Shown: in pieces, positions 1-11,596 of the stretch
Layout of the letters: the number at the start of each line of letters is the position of its first letter
Position numbering within the stretch: position 1 is the first letter of the stretch
Program-made: the position numbers and the translations under genes
DNA from: Atriophallophorus winterbourni
Lineage: Eukaryota > Platyhelminthes > Trematoda > Plagiorchiida > Microphallidae
Assembly (NCBI GenBank): GCA_013407085.1
Contig: JACCGJ010008400.1
Coordinates: 1 to 64,000 of the forward strand
Reading direction: 5' to 3'
DNA: 64,000 nt
Notes under the pieces: model-generated
What the model was told of the DNA's origin: nothing
What the model saw: only the letters and a program-made list of their open reading frames with translations
Database searches by the model: none

Positions 1-45
1 AATACGTCAAGCTTCGAGACCACGGTTTTCCAATGTAGTGATGTT

Positions 46-280
46 CTAAAATCGTGGATATGTGGTGGGATAATCTGTCCATGTGTGCCAAATATCTGCG
101 ATGAGCGTTTCCACAATTAGGAAACAAGCCCAGGGTGTAGTCGAATGACGAATGATTCCAAACTCAATTATATGTTTGAATTCTTGCCTAACAATTGTCA
201 GCTTGATCAGAGATGGTTTATAAATCGTTGTAAAGATTAGCATAGCGCGGGTGGCAACGTGGTGCTATACCTGATTTTTA
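46..280 (-). pseudogene. Ty3/gypsy reverse transcriptase fragment
   Basis: The minus strand reads an RT N-terminal stretch (KLTIVRQEFKHIIEFGIIR, then W and changed residues) that parallels the start of the RT domain in the better element at 7.7-10.6 kb ([19 protein letters not shown]). The copy is broken by substitutions, and its catalytic part would lie beyond the left edge of the window. It is a separate relic from the 1.6-6.9 kb element, because that element has its own RT. Function is lost. Confidence 0.7.
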
Positions 281-1590
281 ACTACGTTAATGAATGACGG
301 TGGCTTGAAAACCTCGAAACATTGTGCTAGTTTCGATGAAGTTGGCTGTGCCACATCATGTAGTACCTCTCCAATTCTTTGTGTAATTGAATCACGAACC
401 TGATGTAGTAGTATTGTAGTTATGTATGTGATTACTCATATCTTCACCGAGATTAAAATTGGTCAGAAATACGGCCCCAAAAATTGGCACATTGGCTTTA
501 GCAACAGTAAACAACCAGCGGGAATTTCTCCATGCGCCAAGATCTAGATTAAGTTAAAAATACCCGTAAGTTGCCATCTTTGTTTCGTTAGCTAGAGATT
601 ATGTCATTCCGGGTTTATCACTTTTGCTCCGCATCAAAAGTTTGAAGAACGATAAGTTCACCGTCTGATTCTACCAAAAATGGCATTTTCTTTGTGCAAT
701 CGGGGACGATGAGATAGGTTCTGATATTTTCACAATACATTAATCCGTATCTAATGGCTAGCTTGCGCGTTTCCCTTGAATACACAACAAATGCTTATGT
801 GTTTGGTAAAACGGTGATTGAATTAGTTGAATCGACAGTGATACTTGAACTTTTAAATCGCTATTTGCAATTGTTTGTTCCTTATCTTGATTCTAGAACG
901 GGTTTGATGTGTGATGCCAGTTTTAATATCAGTAACATAGTCTCCAAATCTAGTGTTGAAAAATCTGTTTTACTCGAAACTTGCATACCAACAAGAGTGG
1001 GCTTATAAGTTTCATACATTTGGTCCGCATGGGTAGCAAGCATTTTGATAAAGCAGTCGTTTTCGAACTTTGAAATATTCGTTCGAAAGTCTGTAAGTAA
1101 AATCTGCTCCCACAATTTATTTATAACAGACTCGCCGACTGGCGTGATGTCCTGTAACTCTACAATGCAGCAAAGAACTAATGATAGTGTATTGTCACCT
1201 AGATTAATAGCCGTGCGCAGCTATCGGAAATTCTTTCCATTAGACGAAGCTGTAGTAGAAATCGAAGCCGATTTATTTACTCAACAAGTCTGTTCAGTTG
1301 GTCTGTTGTAAATGACATCTGGGACTTTACATTGCCTTTTTGTGTGTCACATGCGAGATCTCAAAATTGGATTGTTATTGAGTAAGTCGCAGTCGAGGAT
1401 TCGCTGCACTAAACTGACGAAATGATATATGAACAATGTGTACCGTATTTACTGCTGACTGTCAGGCAATGTCTATATTTTTAGCAAAATTCAAAAACAA
1501 TATAATTGAAAAACAATATAATTGGGAGTAGGCTAATGTAAAGAATAATCGGGCTCAATAAATTCAGTTGGTTTAACCTAATTGTAAATT
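281..1590. other. Unassigned decayed sequence
   Basis: No domain recognised. Short open stretches on both strands (for example 754-1008 + and 882-1115 -) have no familiar motif. Because a gypsy RT relic lies just to the left in minus orientation, this may be its eroded gag/protease part, but I could not see a DTG protease motif or a zinc knuckle. Confidence 0.3.
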
Positions 1591-1772
1591 TGTAATAGAC
1601 TGACCACTACAAAAACGTCCCAAGAATATAGAAAAAACGCACTGGAGAATGAAGATTTATCGCGACAGCCAAAAAGTGCACGAAAGTACAGTAGAGCAAT
1701 CACGGAACACGCATCAACGGAAATTATGTCAAGGCTGATTGTTGTTTATTACAGTAAAACAAACTTGCTACA
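1591..1772 (-). repeat. 3' LTR of gypsy element 1
   Basis: About 182 bp, clearly similar along its length to 6738-6921. On the minus strand it starts TGTAGC and ends TACA. A purine-rich stretch (GAAGGAGGGCTG, minus) lies directly upstream and could be the polypurine tract. The outer flank is AATT. Confidence 0.75.
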
Positions 1773-2649
1773 CAGCCCTCCTTCAAGAAGTCTGGTCAGA
1801 TGAGACTTCTAATCAGGAATTTACTTTTGAACTGACCATGCGGTGTGAGGTCTTCCGAGGCTGGAATATAGAATCTTAGCAACCAGTCACTTCAAAGTCA
1901 GCCAATGCACTTGATATGCATGGGTCGATTATCGGTGGTGGCCATAGTGGGGTACACGGAAAACAGATCGGGACTAAACCGTGTAACGTCTTACATGGAG
2001 TGAACGTGCTGCCATAGCCGACTCACATGGGGTGAACTTGCTGCTAGCGGTAATCGCCCATCTGGCATGGTCTTAGTACGAACATATTAGGAGCAGATGT
2101 AGGCAGATACGTAAGCTTGAAAACGAAGGAACAGATTCTTCGAAAACATAATCCTTGCTGAGAATTTCCTGCACATCCGGGATTAATGCCTTCGGCCTCT
2201 TCTGGAGAAAGCTGAGTGGCGTGTGGTCGTGTGGGTATGGACCATGGATAATAGGTTTCGTGCTGGACGGATTGCGTTCATGGCTGGGACTACCGAGTTG
2301 GTTGGCAGCAAGCGTTAGTGATCCGTGGGTGGATTATGTCACGGTTTCCAAATTGAGAGGTGCATGTGCACCTTAGGAGTGATAAGAAAAACTCTCTGAT
2401 GCCTGAGTTTCAGGTCACGATCCAGTTATAGTGATGAGGAACGTGAAACATGCACGGGAATAAACCAAGCGATAATAAAATGCTAAATATGTACTACATA
2501 GTCGGCAAAACCTCAAGGTTGTCGTTTTGCTCGCCATTGTGTTGTGGTAACAGGCGCTGTGTTCATAGAGGTTATATTAGGGGTTAACACCGGTGGTGTT
2601 GGGGTTTGGGTTCAGTCTATCGGATTAACTGAGTCAACTGTATTGTCCA

Positions 2650-3880
2650 CGAACATCGGTTTTACTCTATCAATCGAGACCGTGTCGTGCCGACCGTCGC
2701 GGTTAATCACAAGTGATTATTGGACCGCTGAATAATCCTAAATGGTCCAGCATAAGGAGGGTGAAGTGGTTGCTTCACAATGTCATTTCAGAGAAAGACA
2801 TACTGGCAATGTGCCAAATCCTTCGGCACGTGGGACGTTTTGGTCTTAATTCGCGGGGGTTGGTGGGTGGAAACAACTCATATAATGTCGCACTTGCGCA
2901 ACGTAATCTTCATAGGCAAATGGTGATTACCTAGCCGGGGAGACATATTTACCAGTTAATGCGATGATACGACCGAATGTTAAACCAGCGGCAGTGGCGT
3001 GCAAGTGGGTTTTAATGGTTATCTTTAAACCTAGGAAGACAATCGGTAGGACTTCTGTTCAGTCAGTAGCTTGTGTACCAATAACGCGGCTTTGAGTTGC
3101 CGGTGCCACCGTTCCACCATGTCATTCGTAGCAGGGTGGTAGGCAGTAGTTCGATGATGTTGGCAACCCAGGGTAGCAAGCAATTTAGTGAAGGCGCCAT
3201 CAAAATGGGAACCTCGGTCGGATGTAACGATGCTCGGGCAACCAAACGGTGCCACCCAATGTTCGTAAAAGGCATGTGCAACTGTATCGAAAGAGCAGTT
3301 GTGTAGCGGAACGGCCTCGGGCCACCTGGTGAAACGGTCTATGATGATGAGAATGTATGTATATCCACGTGAAAATGGGAACGGCCAACTAGGTCTACGT
3401 GTATGTGAAAGAAACGCTCATCCGTTTCGACAAAAGCTCCTAATGGGCTCTTGGTTTGCTGATGGACTTTCGCGCGTTGACAATAACCGCACGCTTTAGC
3501 CCATGTCCGAAGGTCGATGCTAGCTTTCGGTCAGATAAATCTACCCGTAATAATTTTAACACTGGCACGAATGCCAGGGTGGGAAACATTGTGTAAGGTT
3601 ATCGATCACTCGCCGTCTGAACGCAGACGAAACCAGCGGTCAGGGTTGCAGCTTGTGAAGTGTCAAGCAGAATATCACCCAAGCCATCATGCAGAGGGAA
3701 AGGATGCATAATGTAAAGGGAAGTGGAATCCTTAAGTTGCGCGATCTCGGCGTTGACAACTTGCGCTGCAGCCATTTCTTCCAGGTCGAGAGAGGATGGA
3801 ATCTCTACCATTCATATTTCAGAAAGAGCATTCGCGACAGGATTTAGGGCACCTGAAATATGTCATATGTCAGTCGTGAA
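2650..3880 (-). pseudogene. Integrase region of gypsy element 1
   Basis: The minus strand reads SIVTSDRGSHFDGAF then TTAYHPATNDMVERWHRQLKA, the integrase core with its catalytic Asp and a shifted DDE-type context. At 3599-3811 an upstream part is seen. Near 2.66 kb it ends with DTVSIDRVK, the typical C-terminal chromodomain-free tail seen also in element 2. Frame breaks separate the blocks. Confidence 0.72.
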
Positions 3881-4499
3881 CTGACTGAAAAAATCCAGGT
3901 TTCTTGTCTCTCTAAGGGAGTATCCATGTATGGATCTGCTCAGCGATTGTTGAGGGAGCTTATAATCACTAAACACGGTAAACTGCCTGCCCTCCAGAAT
4001 GTGGCGGAAATAAATAAATAAATTTTATCCTTGAAAATACAAGGCATGTTGACCATGATCAATAATTTTCGAAAGGTTTATACAACTAGATTGTATTTTG
4101 TGCATTTGCGAAAACAATTTTCAAGGTCATTTCTTCAGCGGAATTTAACGTTCAATAAATATAATGGTAATAGTATTCAAATGTTTCTTTCAATCTGTAC
4201 GTGATCTGATATAGTGCAATAACACAGGTATTGCGAGGTATATTGCTGGGTATATTACTAATAATTCTTAACCGAAAATGCTATACAGATTCTATGCCGG
4301 TTGAGATCTTCTCGACAAAAAAGACATCGGGTACCATAAGCCGTTAACATAATGTTGAAGCACTGCACCCAGTATTTCGACGGATGCGTCCACGAATAAC
4401 GACAGAAGATCATCCGGCCTTTATTTGTTGAAGAATGTGATATTGGCGAGGAGCTTCTTGAGCGACGTGAATACCAATTTGTCTTCGTCCGTTAAGCAT

Positions 4500-5560
4500 A
4501 ACCCCTTAGCGTTACCACAGAGTAGATCACCCAATGGCTGGGGACGAGCGCAAATTGTGTGATAAAACAGCGGTGAATTTTACGAGACACAAAATTCGTC
4601 GAAGTTCCTTCAAGGTGGTGGGCTCTGGGAAGTTTCGGATTGTTCCCATAATTTCTTCCATTGGTTGAATACCGAGAGCCGAGTGTATATGACTTAGGAA
4701 ATCGATTTCTGGCTGCCCAAAACTGCAGTTGATAGCCTTAATCATAACCCTATGATTATACGAACGATCAAATAGTGCAGGAATGTGACAGAAATGGTCT
4801 TCCTCAGATGTGTTAGCGATTAGTACATCATCAAGCTAAACGTACGCGAAATCAAGGCCTCGGCAAACCTGGACCATAATCGCCGGAAGGTTTGAGCCGC
4901 AATGCGTAGACCGAAAGGCATACGCACAAAATCGTAGAGTCCAAAAGGCGAAGTAACGGCCGTTTTTAGTATATCCACTTCAGCTACTGGGATTTGGTTT
5001 TACGCCCTAACCAAGTCTACCTTGCTGAAGATGGTACATCCGTGAATATTGGCAGTCAGGTCATGAATATGCGGAACGGGGTACCTATCCGGTACCGTCG
5101 CCTTGTTCAGCCAACGATAAACACCATGGGAGCGCAATTGTTTAGAATCTTTTTCGGGTCAATATGTAGAGGAAAGGACCACGGGCTACTAGATGGCCGT
5201 ATAATGCCAGATTGCAGCGTGTGTTTGAACTATTTGCGTGCGGTGTGCAAATTCTCTAGTTGCAATCGCCTCGGTCTTCCGAGAACTGGAGGACCACTTG
5301 TGGCGATGTGGTGATCTACTGGTGTTGTAACCGCCGGTAACCGCAGAGAATGACCATTTGAACATGTCCGCATATTTCGCGAACAACGTGGCTTTGCCGG
5401 GTTCTACTTCGCCAAAAGGTAACACATGGGAAATCCTCGCATCTCTGCTTGGGGTACCAATAGCTTTTGGACAAGTAGTCCCATCTATCAGCTTCAAGCG
5501 AAGAGAATCAACAAAAATGTCGAACGAGTCTCGGAAATCAACACCCAGGATTGCAAATGG
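4500..5560 (-). pseudogene. Reverse transcriptase / RNase H region of gypsy element 1
   Basis: At 4527-4745 the minus strand shows CSFGQPEIDFLSH followed by GIQP and FPEPTTLKELRRIL, the RT thumb/connection motif of Ty3/gypsy pol. The palm and fingers lie between this and 5.5 kb and are broken by frameshifts. Order and spacing agree with the intact copy at 8.5-10.2 kb. Confidence 0.7.
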
Positions 5561-5604
5561 ACCCGCAGCGATTGTAAAAATCCATAGAATTTATGACATA
5601 ATCC

Positions 5605-6149
5605 TCAATCAAGGGTCAAGGAGCGTTGCCCGTATGTTGTTATAAGCGATCCGTAAGCCGCAATAAAGTGTTGGCTCATCGGATTTGACGTTGCGCTCGT
5701 GTCTAACGGTAGTACACTTACTTTGGCACCGGTGTCTACAAGAAAACGTAGACATGTGGACTTAAAATGGATAAAGAAAATCCGACTTAAACTGTTCGGA
5801 CCGACGACAGTGGTCGTCGTTAGTTGTCGGCCCGAGAGTTTCACACTGGCTACGTTCGATAGGCCCTGGGTTTAATACAACGCGACCCATAATCGCCATA
5901 TTTACGATGGATCCAGCAAACGGGTGACCGAGTGTGACTAACCGAGTGTTGGCGGGACAGGGTGTGTGATCGTGACTTACCAATGAGTGTGAGGTTTCGA
6001 ACATCATTGCTTAAAGCTACAACCTCAGCCAGTAGATCCGTATGGAGGATTCCCGCTGGATTACCCAGTTTGCGCGATCGTCCTGCCGTTACCATGGAAA
6101 TATGGGCATCTGGATAGGAACTGATGCATTCAGCGACTCTTTTCGCCAT
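5605..6149 (-). pseudogene. Gag knuckle and aspartic protease of gypsy element 1
   Basis: The protease segment (5605-5844) has [16 protein letters not shown], with the catalytic DTG. Upstream, 5850-6149 holds the end of Gag with CWIHRKYGDYGSRC, i.e. C-x2-H-x9-C. The fourth ligand expected for a Cys-His-Cys-Cys knuckle (C-x3-C) reads Arg here. The two parts are in different frames, which is decay or a gag/pol shift. Confidence 0.7.
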
Positions 6150-6723
6150 TTCGCTAGCTCAGATACCGGAATGCTTTTTGCGGCAACCAAGATGGCTTGC
6201 AATCACTCAGGTAGTCGCTGGAGCCATAGTTAATTTAGAAATAACTGGTCCCTGTGCGATGACCCTAGCAGGCGGTGCATCTCCGTTAGTAAGGTAGATG
6301 TCTCTTTGTTGGCAATTTCTAAGTTGCAAAACAGCCTAGATCGTTCAGACGGGACCGTGCGGAAAATCACGGTAGCTGTCACCTATGGAGGCAGGCAGGA
6401 CTGTGTTGAGTACCTGTAACAACACATCCGCGGGGAGTTTATGGGTTAAATGCGAATACAGGTCTGAGTCATGAACTATTGTTTTAGCACCAAATTCAGT
6501 TTCTAAAAAAATGAAACCAATACTCAGGTTTCTGTGGAATAAAACTGGGTATTGTGATGAACGTCGAGGACAAAATAACGCGTTTAGAATCGCTCATGAT
6601 GAACAGAAGAAAGTGATGCGGAAACGCACAGTAATACAAGGTTAAAAAATTATATGAAAAATCCCAATGTAAAGCGGGAAAATTTGACGTACTGGAAAAG
6701 ATACACGACGGACGTGTGTATTT

Positions 6724-6734
6724 CGGGGTCACCA
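6724..6734 (-). other. Primer binding site of gypsy element 1
   Basis: TGGTGACCCCG on the minus strand, three bases after the end of the 5' LTR. A TGG start is expected for a sequence complementary to a tRNA 3' CCA end. Element 2 has the related TGGTGAGCCTCGAC at 7427, in + orientation. Confidence 0.55.
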
Positions 6735-6737
6735 ATT

Positions 6738-6921
6738 TGTAGCATATTGACCACCACAATAACGTCTCCAAGAAGGTAAGAGAAAACGCACAGGTGAATA
6801 AAGTTTTATCGTGGTATCCAAAACGTGCACGAAGTTACAGTGGAGCAATTACGGAACACGAATCAACGGAAATTATGTCAAAATCGATTGTTGATTGGTA
6901 CAGTAAAACAATGTTGTTACA
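6738..6921 (-). repeat. 5' LTR of gypsy element 1
   Basis: 184 bp, TG...CA on the minus strand, matching 1591-1772 in the same orientation. Followed on the minus strand by AAT and the primer-binding-like site. Flanked outside by AATT. Confidence 0.75.
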
Positions 6922-7073
6922 AATTACAGTATTTCTATGAGAAAACAAAAGCCCAAAACTAATGATTTTTAATGAAATGGTAAAGCGACTCTCTCCAAAT
7001 CGGCGATCGCTAGATTTGTAGTGAACTGCTTTCACTTCGTAACTTCGTATTTTGCACATACGATTTTTGGCCT

Positions 7074-7422
7074 TGTATGATTATTCATTTTTTGGCCACG
7101 TACACTTCATCTGTATCCATGCATGTACATTATACTTTTTGGCGGTCAATACAATTTCGAACTCGGACTCTGACTTCTTCCGTGGTTCTGAAGTCTGTGT
7201 GCGCCACTCTGTGCTGGAACTGTGATTGACGGAATCTCCAACATTTTAGCGCTTCCTGCACCTTGGATTCCATCTCTTGGATTTTCCTGTGTGGATTACC
7301 TCGCTATCGTTGGACGTTACGGATCTTTATTTGGACATTTGCTCTCTTGGTCTTTCAGTGAGTTTTTTCCATTATTGCCATTTTGTGTGTAGTGCTAGAC
7401 AATTTTTCCTTAGTCCACTACA
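7074..7422 (+). repeat. Candidate 5' LTR of gypsy element 2 (+ part)
   Basis: The right edge is supported: CTACA, four bases, then TGGTGAGCC, the same layout as LTR end and primer site in element 1. The left edge at a TGTATGA is a guess, because no second copy is present in the window to define it. Confidence 0.35.
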
Positions 7423-7525
7423 TAATTGGTGAGCCTCGACAAACTGCAATTTTTTGCATTCACGATATCTTCGTATTTGTCAATTTTTGACTTATTTGTT
7501 TGGAAAACTCACTTAAAACCCCACC

Positions 7526-7777
7526 ATGAGCGATTTTTCCATAAGTAAAGTTTCAACAATCCAGCAATCACAACATATTCCATGCACATTACCGGCTTTA
7601 AACGTTTCTAATCTCCCTCTTTGGTACGGCCAAATCGAAGCTACTTTTCATATATATGGCATCACCGATGAATCTATTATGTATTCTCATGTGGTGACCA
7701 TGCTCCCTCTCGACGTAGCTGAACAAGTCAGTGATCTTATTTATGCTATGCCTGGAACTGTTTTAAGCGGTCAATAG
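7526..7777 (+). pseudogene. Gag N-terminal fragment (gypsy), + strand
   Basis: An 83-residue open frame starts MSDFSISKVS and carries LPLWYGQIEATFHIYGITDE and YSHVVTMLPLDVAEQV. This is the conserved N-terminal Gag block of Ty3/gypsy elements of this type (W-x-x-Q-x-E-x-x-F, then Y-x-x-V). It follows the primer-binding-like site by about 100 bp, as expected. It then stops abruptly where the pol C-terminus of the opposite strand begins, so only the first third of Gag is present. Confidence 0.7.
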
Positions 7778-10680
7778 AAACTGTGTCACGTCGACCATTC
7801 ATATCCAAAACGAAGAACTTGGGTTTACGCTCAATAACTCTGTGAGGTCCATGATAGGATGGCTGAAGAGGTTTACAAACAGAGTCGCGTCGCACAAAAA
7901 CAAAATCACACGTATCAAGATGAGGTGATTTTTGTTGGTGGATAATGCGCTGACGAGGAGGCGTAAAGTCCAACTTGGACATGAACGTGCGTAAGCGAGA
8001 AATGTAATCTGACGCCGGAGGTAGTGACTGGCAGGGCACAACGAGTTCACCGGGAAGACACAAGGCGGTACCGAAAACTAACTCTGCGGCCGAGCACTGC
8101 ATGTCTTCTTTGATAGCGGAACGTATTCCAAGAAGAACAAGTGGTAAATTCTCAGTCCATTTATTAGGATCGGGTTGGCAAGCTAAAGAGGCTTTAAGCT
8201 GCCGATGGAAGCGTTCAACCAATCCGTTCGAGTTAGGGTGGTAGGCGGTGGTTCGGATGTGCTGACAGCCAAGGAGTCGCGTCAAATCTCGGAACAGAGT
8301 CGATTGAAACTGAGCGCCACGGTCGGTTGTGATGACAGATGGTGTGCCAAAATTGGCAATCCAATGTTCGACGAAGGCGCGTGCTACAGTCTCTGAACAT
8401 GTGTCTTTGATCGGAACTGCAATCGGCCATCGAGTAAAGCGATCAATCGCCGTTAGGATGAATGAGTATCCGTTCGATGATGGCATAGGACCGACGAGAT
8501 CAAGATGCACATGAGAGAATCGACAGTTGGGATGCCTAAATGGAACGTAAGGTGTGAAGGTATGTCGGGATATCTTGTTCTTTTGACAAGGAATGCAATG
8601 CTGGACCCAATTTCGTATATCCTTATTCATGGACGGCCAAACAAAACGATCTGCGATTAGCCTCACGGTGGCACGCTTTCCAGGATGAGACATCGAATGA
8701 AAATGATTGAAAATGGCACGTCGCAGAGAAGGAGGGACAAAAGGTCTAGGTTTCCCTGTCGAGATATCGCACATCAACGAGGCATCGGCGTTTGGTAACT
8801 GAATTTGCTGCAAATCCAGGGATCGACACTTCGCGAGTTCGGTTTTATCAATCTCGGCTTGATGGTTAGTCAAAAGGGAGAGATCAAATGGTGTGCCTGC
8901 AGACAAAACAGAAATGTCAGGTCTTGATAAAGCATCGGCAACCAAGTTCGCATCTCCTTTGATGTAACGAATATCGGTAGAGAACTGAGAGATGTAATCT
9001 AAGTGTCGAATCTCGCGTGGCGAATGACGATCAAGTTTAGACTGCAGAGCAAAGGTCAATGGTTTGTGATCCGTGAAGATAATGAAGTCACGACCTTCCA
9101 GTAAATGACGGAAATGCCGTATGGCCAAATATATCGCAAGTAATTCACGGCCGAATGTGCTGTAGCGAGTTTGTGCCGGATTAAGCTTTTGCGAGAAAAA
9201 TGCCAGTGGACGGACTGTGTTCTTGTGGTGTTGTTGTAAAACAGCTCCCACAGCCGAATTGGAGGCATCGGTCGTCAATGACAAAGGAAAGGTCGGTTCC
9301 GGATCAATGAATGAGAGTTCTGTGGCACTGCAAAGAGCTTTTTTGGATGCGGCAAAAGCTTCAAGTGCCTCAGGCGAAAGCTGAAGAGATTTTGATTTGG
9401 AGTCGAGCAAATCGGTCAGCGGTGCAATGATCTTTGCGCAGTTTGGAATAAAGCGACGGTAAAAGTTGATCATGCCGATAAAGCGGCGCAACTGGGTTAC
9501 CGTTGTTGGGACAGGAAAGTCGGAAATCGCCTGGCATTTCTCGGGAAGAGGTGTGATACCAGATCGAGTAAGGCGATGACCGAGGAAATCCAGTGAATCT
9601 GTGCCGAAAATGCATTTACTTGGGTTGATCTTTATCCCGTAGTTAACGAAACGCTCTAAAACGAGACGGATGTGCTCGACATGCTCTTCTGGAGAGTTGC
9701 TGGCAATCAAGACGTCGTCGATGTATGCGTAGGCGAACGGCAAGCCTCGCAGGACTTCGTCGATGAAACGTTGGAAGGTTTGTGCAGCGTTTCTCAGGCC
9801 AAAGGGCATCCGAGTGAATTCGTATAAGCCGAAAGGAGTTGTGACTGCCGTTTTGGGTATGTCTTCCTCGGCTACCGGGATGTGATAATAAGCACGGACG
9901 AGATCAAGCTTAGTAAGTATCGTCGTGGCGCAAAGATTCAAAGAGAAATCGTGAATGTGTGGTACTGGATACCTGTCTGGGGCCGTTCGATTGTTGAGAG
10001 CACGATAGTCGCCACATGGCCTCCAGTCGTCTGAGGTCTTCTTGGGAACCATATGAAGTGGTGACGACCAGGAGCTGGAAGAGGGACGAATGATCCCAAG
10101 CTCTAGCATGTGCTCAAATTCGGCTCTTGCGATCTTGAGTTTCGACGGGTGAAGTCGCCTAGGTCTGAAGGAGACTGGTGGTCCGCTAGTGACAATGTGA
10201 TGCTTCACGGAGTGGGTCACTTTGTCTGTCGGTCGTGGGGGCTGCATGACGGATGGAAATTCATGCAGAATAGCACTAAAAGTCGAAGGTTCTGGGGAGA
10301 CAGCTTTGATGCCGGAGGAAATGGCTTTAGTAGTGATACCTGAGACCTGTAAAGAGGTTTTCGTATCTACTAATCTCCGCTGTTTTACTTCGACAGTTAG
10401 ACCGAAGTGAGACAGAAAGTCGATGCCGATTATTGGGCAATTTACCTCCGCGATGAGAAACACCCAGGGAAAACTGCGTCTTAGTCCTAAGTTGAGGGTT
10501 AGCAGGCGTTGGCCGTAAGTGTTAATACGAGTGCCATTTGCCGCTTGAAGAGTGTAGGACGACGGTTTGGAGGTGCTGGATGTTGGAGGTATGACGCTAA
10601 TTTCAGCGCCAGTATCGACTAGAAAGCGCAGACCACTCGATTTGTCTGTAACATAGAATAGGCGATTAGGGTTCGGCGGG
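7746..10680 (-). CDS. Gypsy element 2 pol (protease-RT-RNase H-integrase)
   Basis: A long uninterrupted minus-strand frame (905 residues from 10463, and open further upstream) encodes a retrotransposon polyprotein. Upstream of 10463 it reads [16 protein letters not shown], the aspartic protease (DTG at 10608-10616). Next come RT with [15 protein letters not shown] and [11 protein letters not shown] (the YxDD site), the thumb motif [13 protein letters not shown], RNase H with [13 protein letters not shown] and [11 protein letters not shown], a zinc-binding integrase part (HxxxH then CIPCQ), and the integrase core ([36 protein letters not shown]). It ends [13 protein letters not shown]. The intact frame suggests recent activity. 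In the Gag knuckle region just upstream, a one-base shift breaks the junction. Confidence 0.9.
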
Positions 10681-11070
10681 CTGGGAACAGTAGTCGCCGT
10701 AACGGATTGACCCTCGATTTTGATGGTTTTTGAACACGGAGAGATGCTTTTGAGGCTTTATCCCCATATCTCTTGTGGTACCGACATACGCGCTCAAGGT
10801 TTTTCGATGATCGAGATTCAGATTTTGAGCGAGGTGGGTTGGGAGATTTTGACGGAAGAGAGTTCGCCGCAAGAGTTAGTTAAGCGACTTGTTCTTTTAA
10901 TTCCGAACACGGACAGGGCGGATTGATGTGTGCGGAATCAACCGTAATTTGGTCGGCTTCTTTTGCTTCGAGCATTTTGTCAGCCGCTTGTGCTAGTTCG
11001 TCTAATGATACGTAGGTAATCAAACCAGCAAGCACTTGGCAAATGTTTTGCCAAGGCGTCCATTTATTGC
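10680..11070 (-). pseudogene. Gag C-terminal part of gypsy element 2
   Basis: The minus strand reads WQNICQVLAG, SLDELAQAADKMLEAKEAD (Gag C-terminal helix) and then [13 protein letters not shown] near 10.78 kb, a C-x2-H knuckle whose third Cys is lost by a one-base shift. After correction in concept, the frame would run straight into protease. The similarity stops near 11.07 kb, so the Gag middle and the 5' LTR in this orientation are missing. Confidence 0.65.
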
Positions 11071-11262
11071 ACGGATAAGCTAGGGGTAAGTTCGAGAAAA
11101 TGCACAGCTCTAAAGTGAATCGGTTCCATTAAAGCAGGCGAACAATATTCCTTACATCTGCTGGTCATAATTTCAAGCACACAACATGCATTCCGCAAGA
11201 AGTGAGAAAAGCACTCGTTGTGAAAGCCTTTGTGTATTCAAACAGTCCGCGTAAAAAGTTAA

Positions 11263-11270
11263 TATATAAA
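11263..11270 (+). promoter_or_regulatory. Possible TATA box upstream of flippase gene
   Basis: TATATAAA about 235 bp before the first in-frame ATG of the flippase. The region is AT-rich, so chance occurrence is likely; upstream non-coding exons are also possible. Confidence 0.2.
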
Positions 11271-11498
11271 GTGGTCGTTACAAACAAATTTTGAACAGAA
11301 ATTTATATCATAATCACTAATTCACATTTCCAAATTATAAATAATTTAAAATTATATTACTCCAATTTTTATCCATCTGGTTTTCTTGATACTTACAGTT
11401 TTAATTAATAAGTGAAATCGGGCTCGCTGGATTGTTTTTTTAAAGATGAAACCTTGGGTCGTTTGTTTTTGTTAATATTTTTGGAAGGTCAGTTTGTC

Positions 11499-11596
11499 AT
11501 GAGGGAGAAAATCGGATCAACTTCTATTGACAAGGCCTCCAGATTGGTGTATATTAATGTGGCTCAACCTATTTCTCATTGCAAAAATGAAATAAG
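11499..11596 (+). CDS. ATP8A: Flippase exon 1 (first recognised)
   Basis: From ATG 11499 the frame reads [20 protein letters not shown] and then ISHCKNEI, matching the cytosolic N-terminus before TM1 (IFIN...NHVSTAKYN in animals). Donor GT at 11597; two bases carry over. An AG at 11491-11492 after a T-rich run could be an acceptor, so this may be an internal exon with start codon further upstream. Confidence 0.75.

Larger units (their letters stand above)
1591..6921 (-). mobile_element. Decayed Ty3/gypsy LTR retrotransposon, full length
   Basis: The element is bounded by two similar direct repeats (1591-1772 and 6738-6921) that read TG...CA on the minus strand and are flanked by AATT on both sides, a possible 4-bp target duplication. 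Next to the right LTR is a primer-binding-site-like TGGTGACCCCG (6724-6734, minus). Going leftwards are a Gag knuckle with C-x2-H-x9-C spacing (near 5.9 kb), a protease with VDTGA (near 5.7 kb), RT (about 5.5-4.5 kb), RNase H (about 4.5-3.9 kb), an integrase core (about 3.8-3.0 kb) and the pol end DTVSIDRVK (near 2.66 kb). Many stops and frameshifts break pol, so it is inactive. LTR divergence suggests an old insertion. Confidence 0.82.

Noticed and set aside
754..1311. Two overlapping + strand open frames
   Set aside because: No domain, atypical composition, and an overlapping minus frame of similar length; in a zone of decayed gypsy sequence.
2155..2934. Three short + strand frames
   Set aside because: They lie opposite to the 3' part of gypsy element 1, whose pol end can be read on the minus strand near 2.66 kb.
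4010..4025. AAAT repeats
   Set aside because: Short simple sequence with no sign of function.
8205..10410. Several + strand frames of 60-80 residues
   Set aside because: Antisense shadows of the intact gypsy pol.
11455..11492. Alternative first exon MKPW joined over a 35-nt intron
   Set aside because: In phase and of the right intron size, but donor GTCGTT is poor and there is no family similarity to judge it by.
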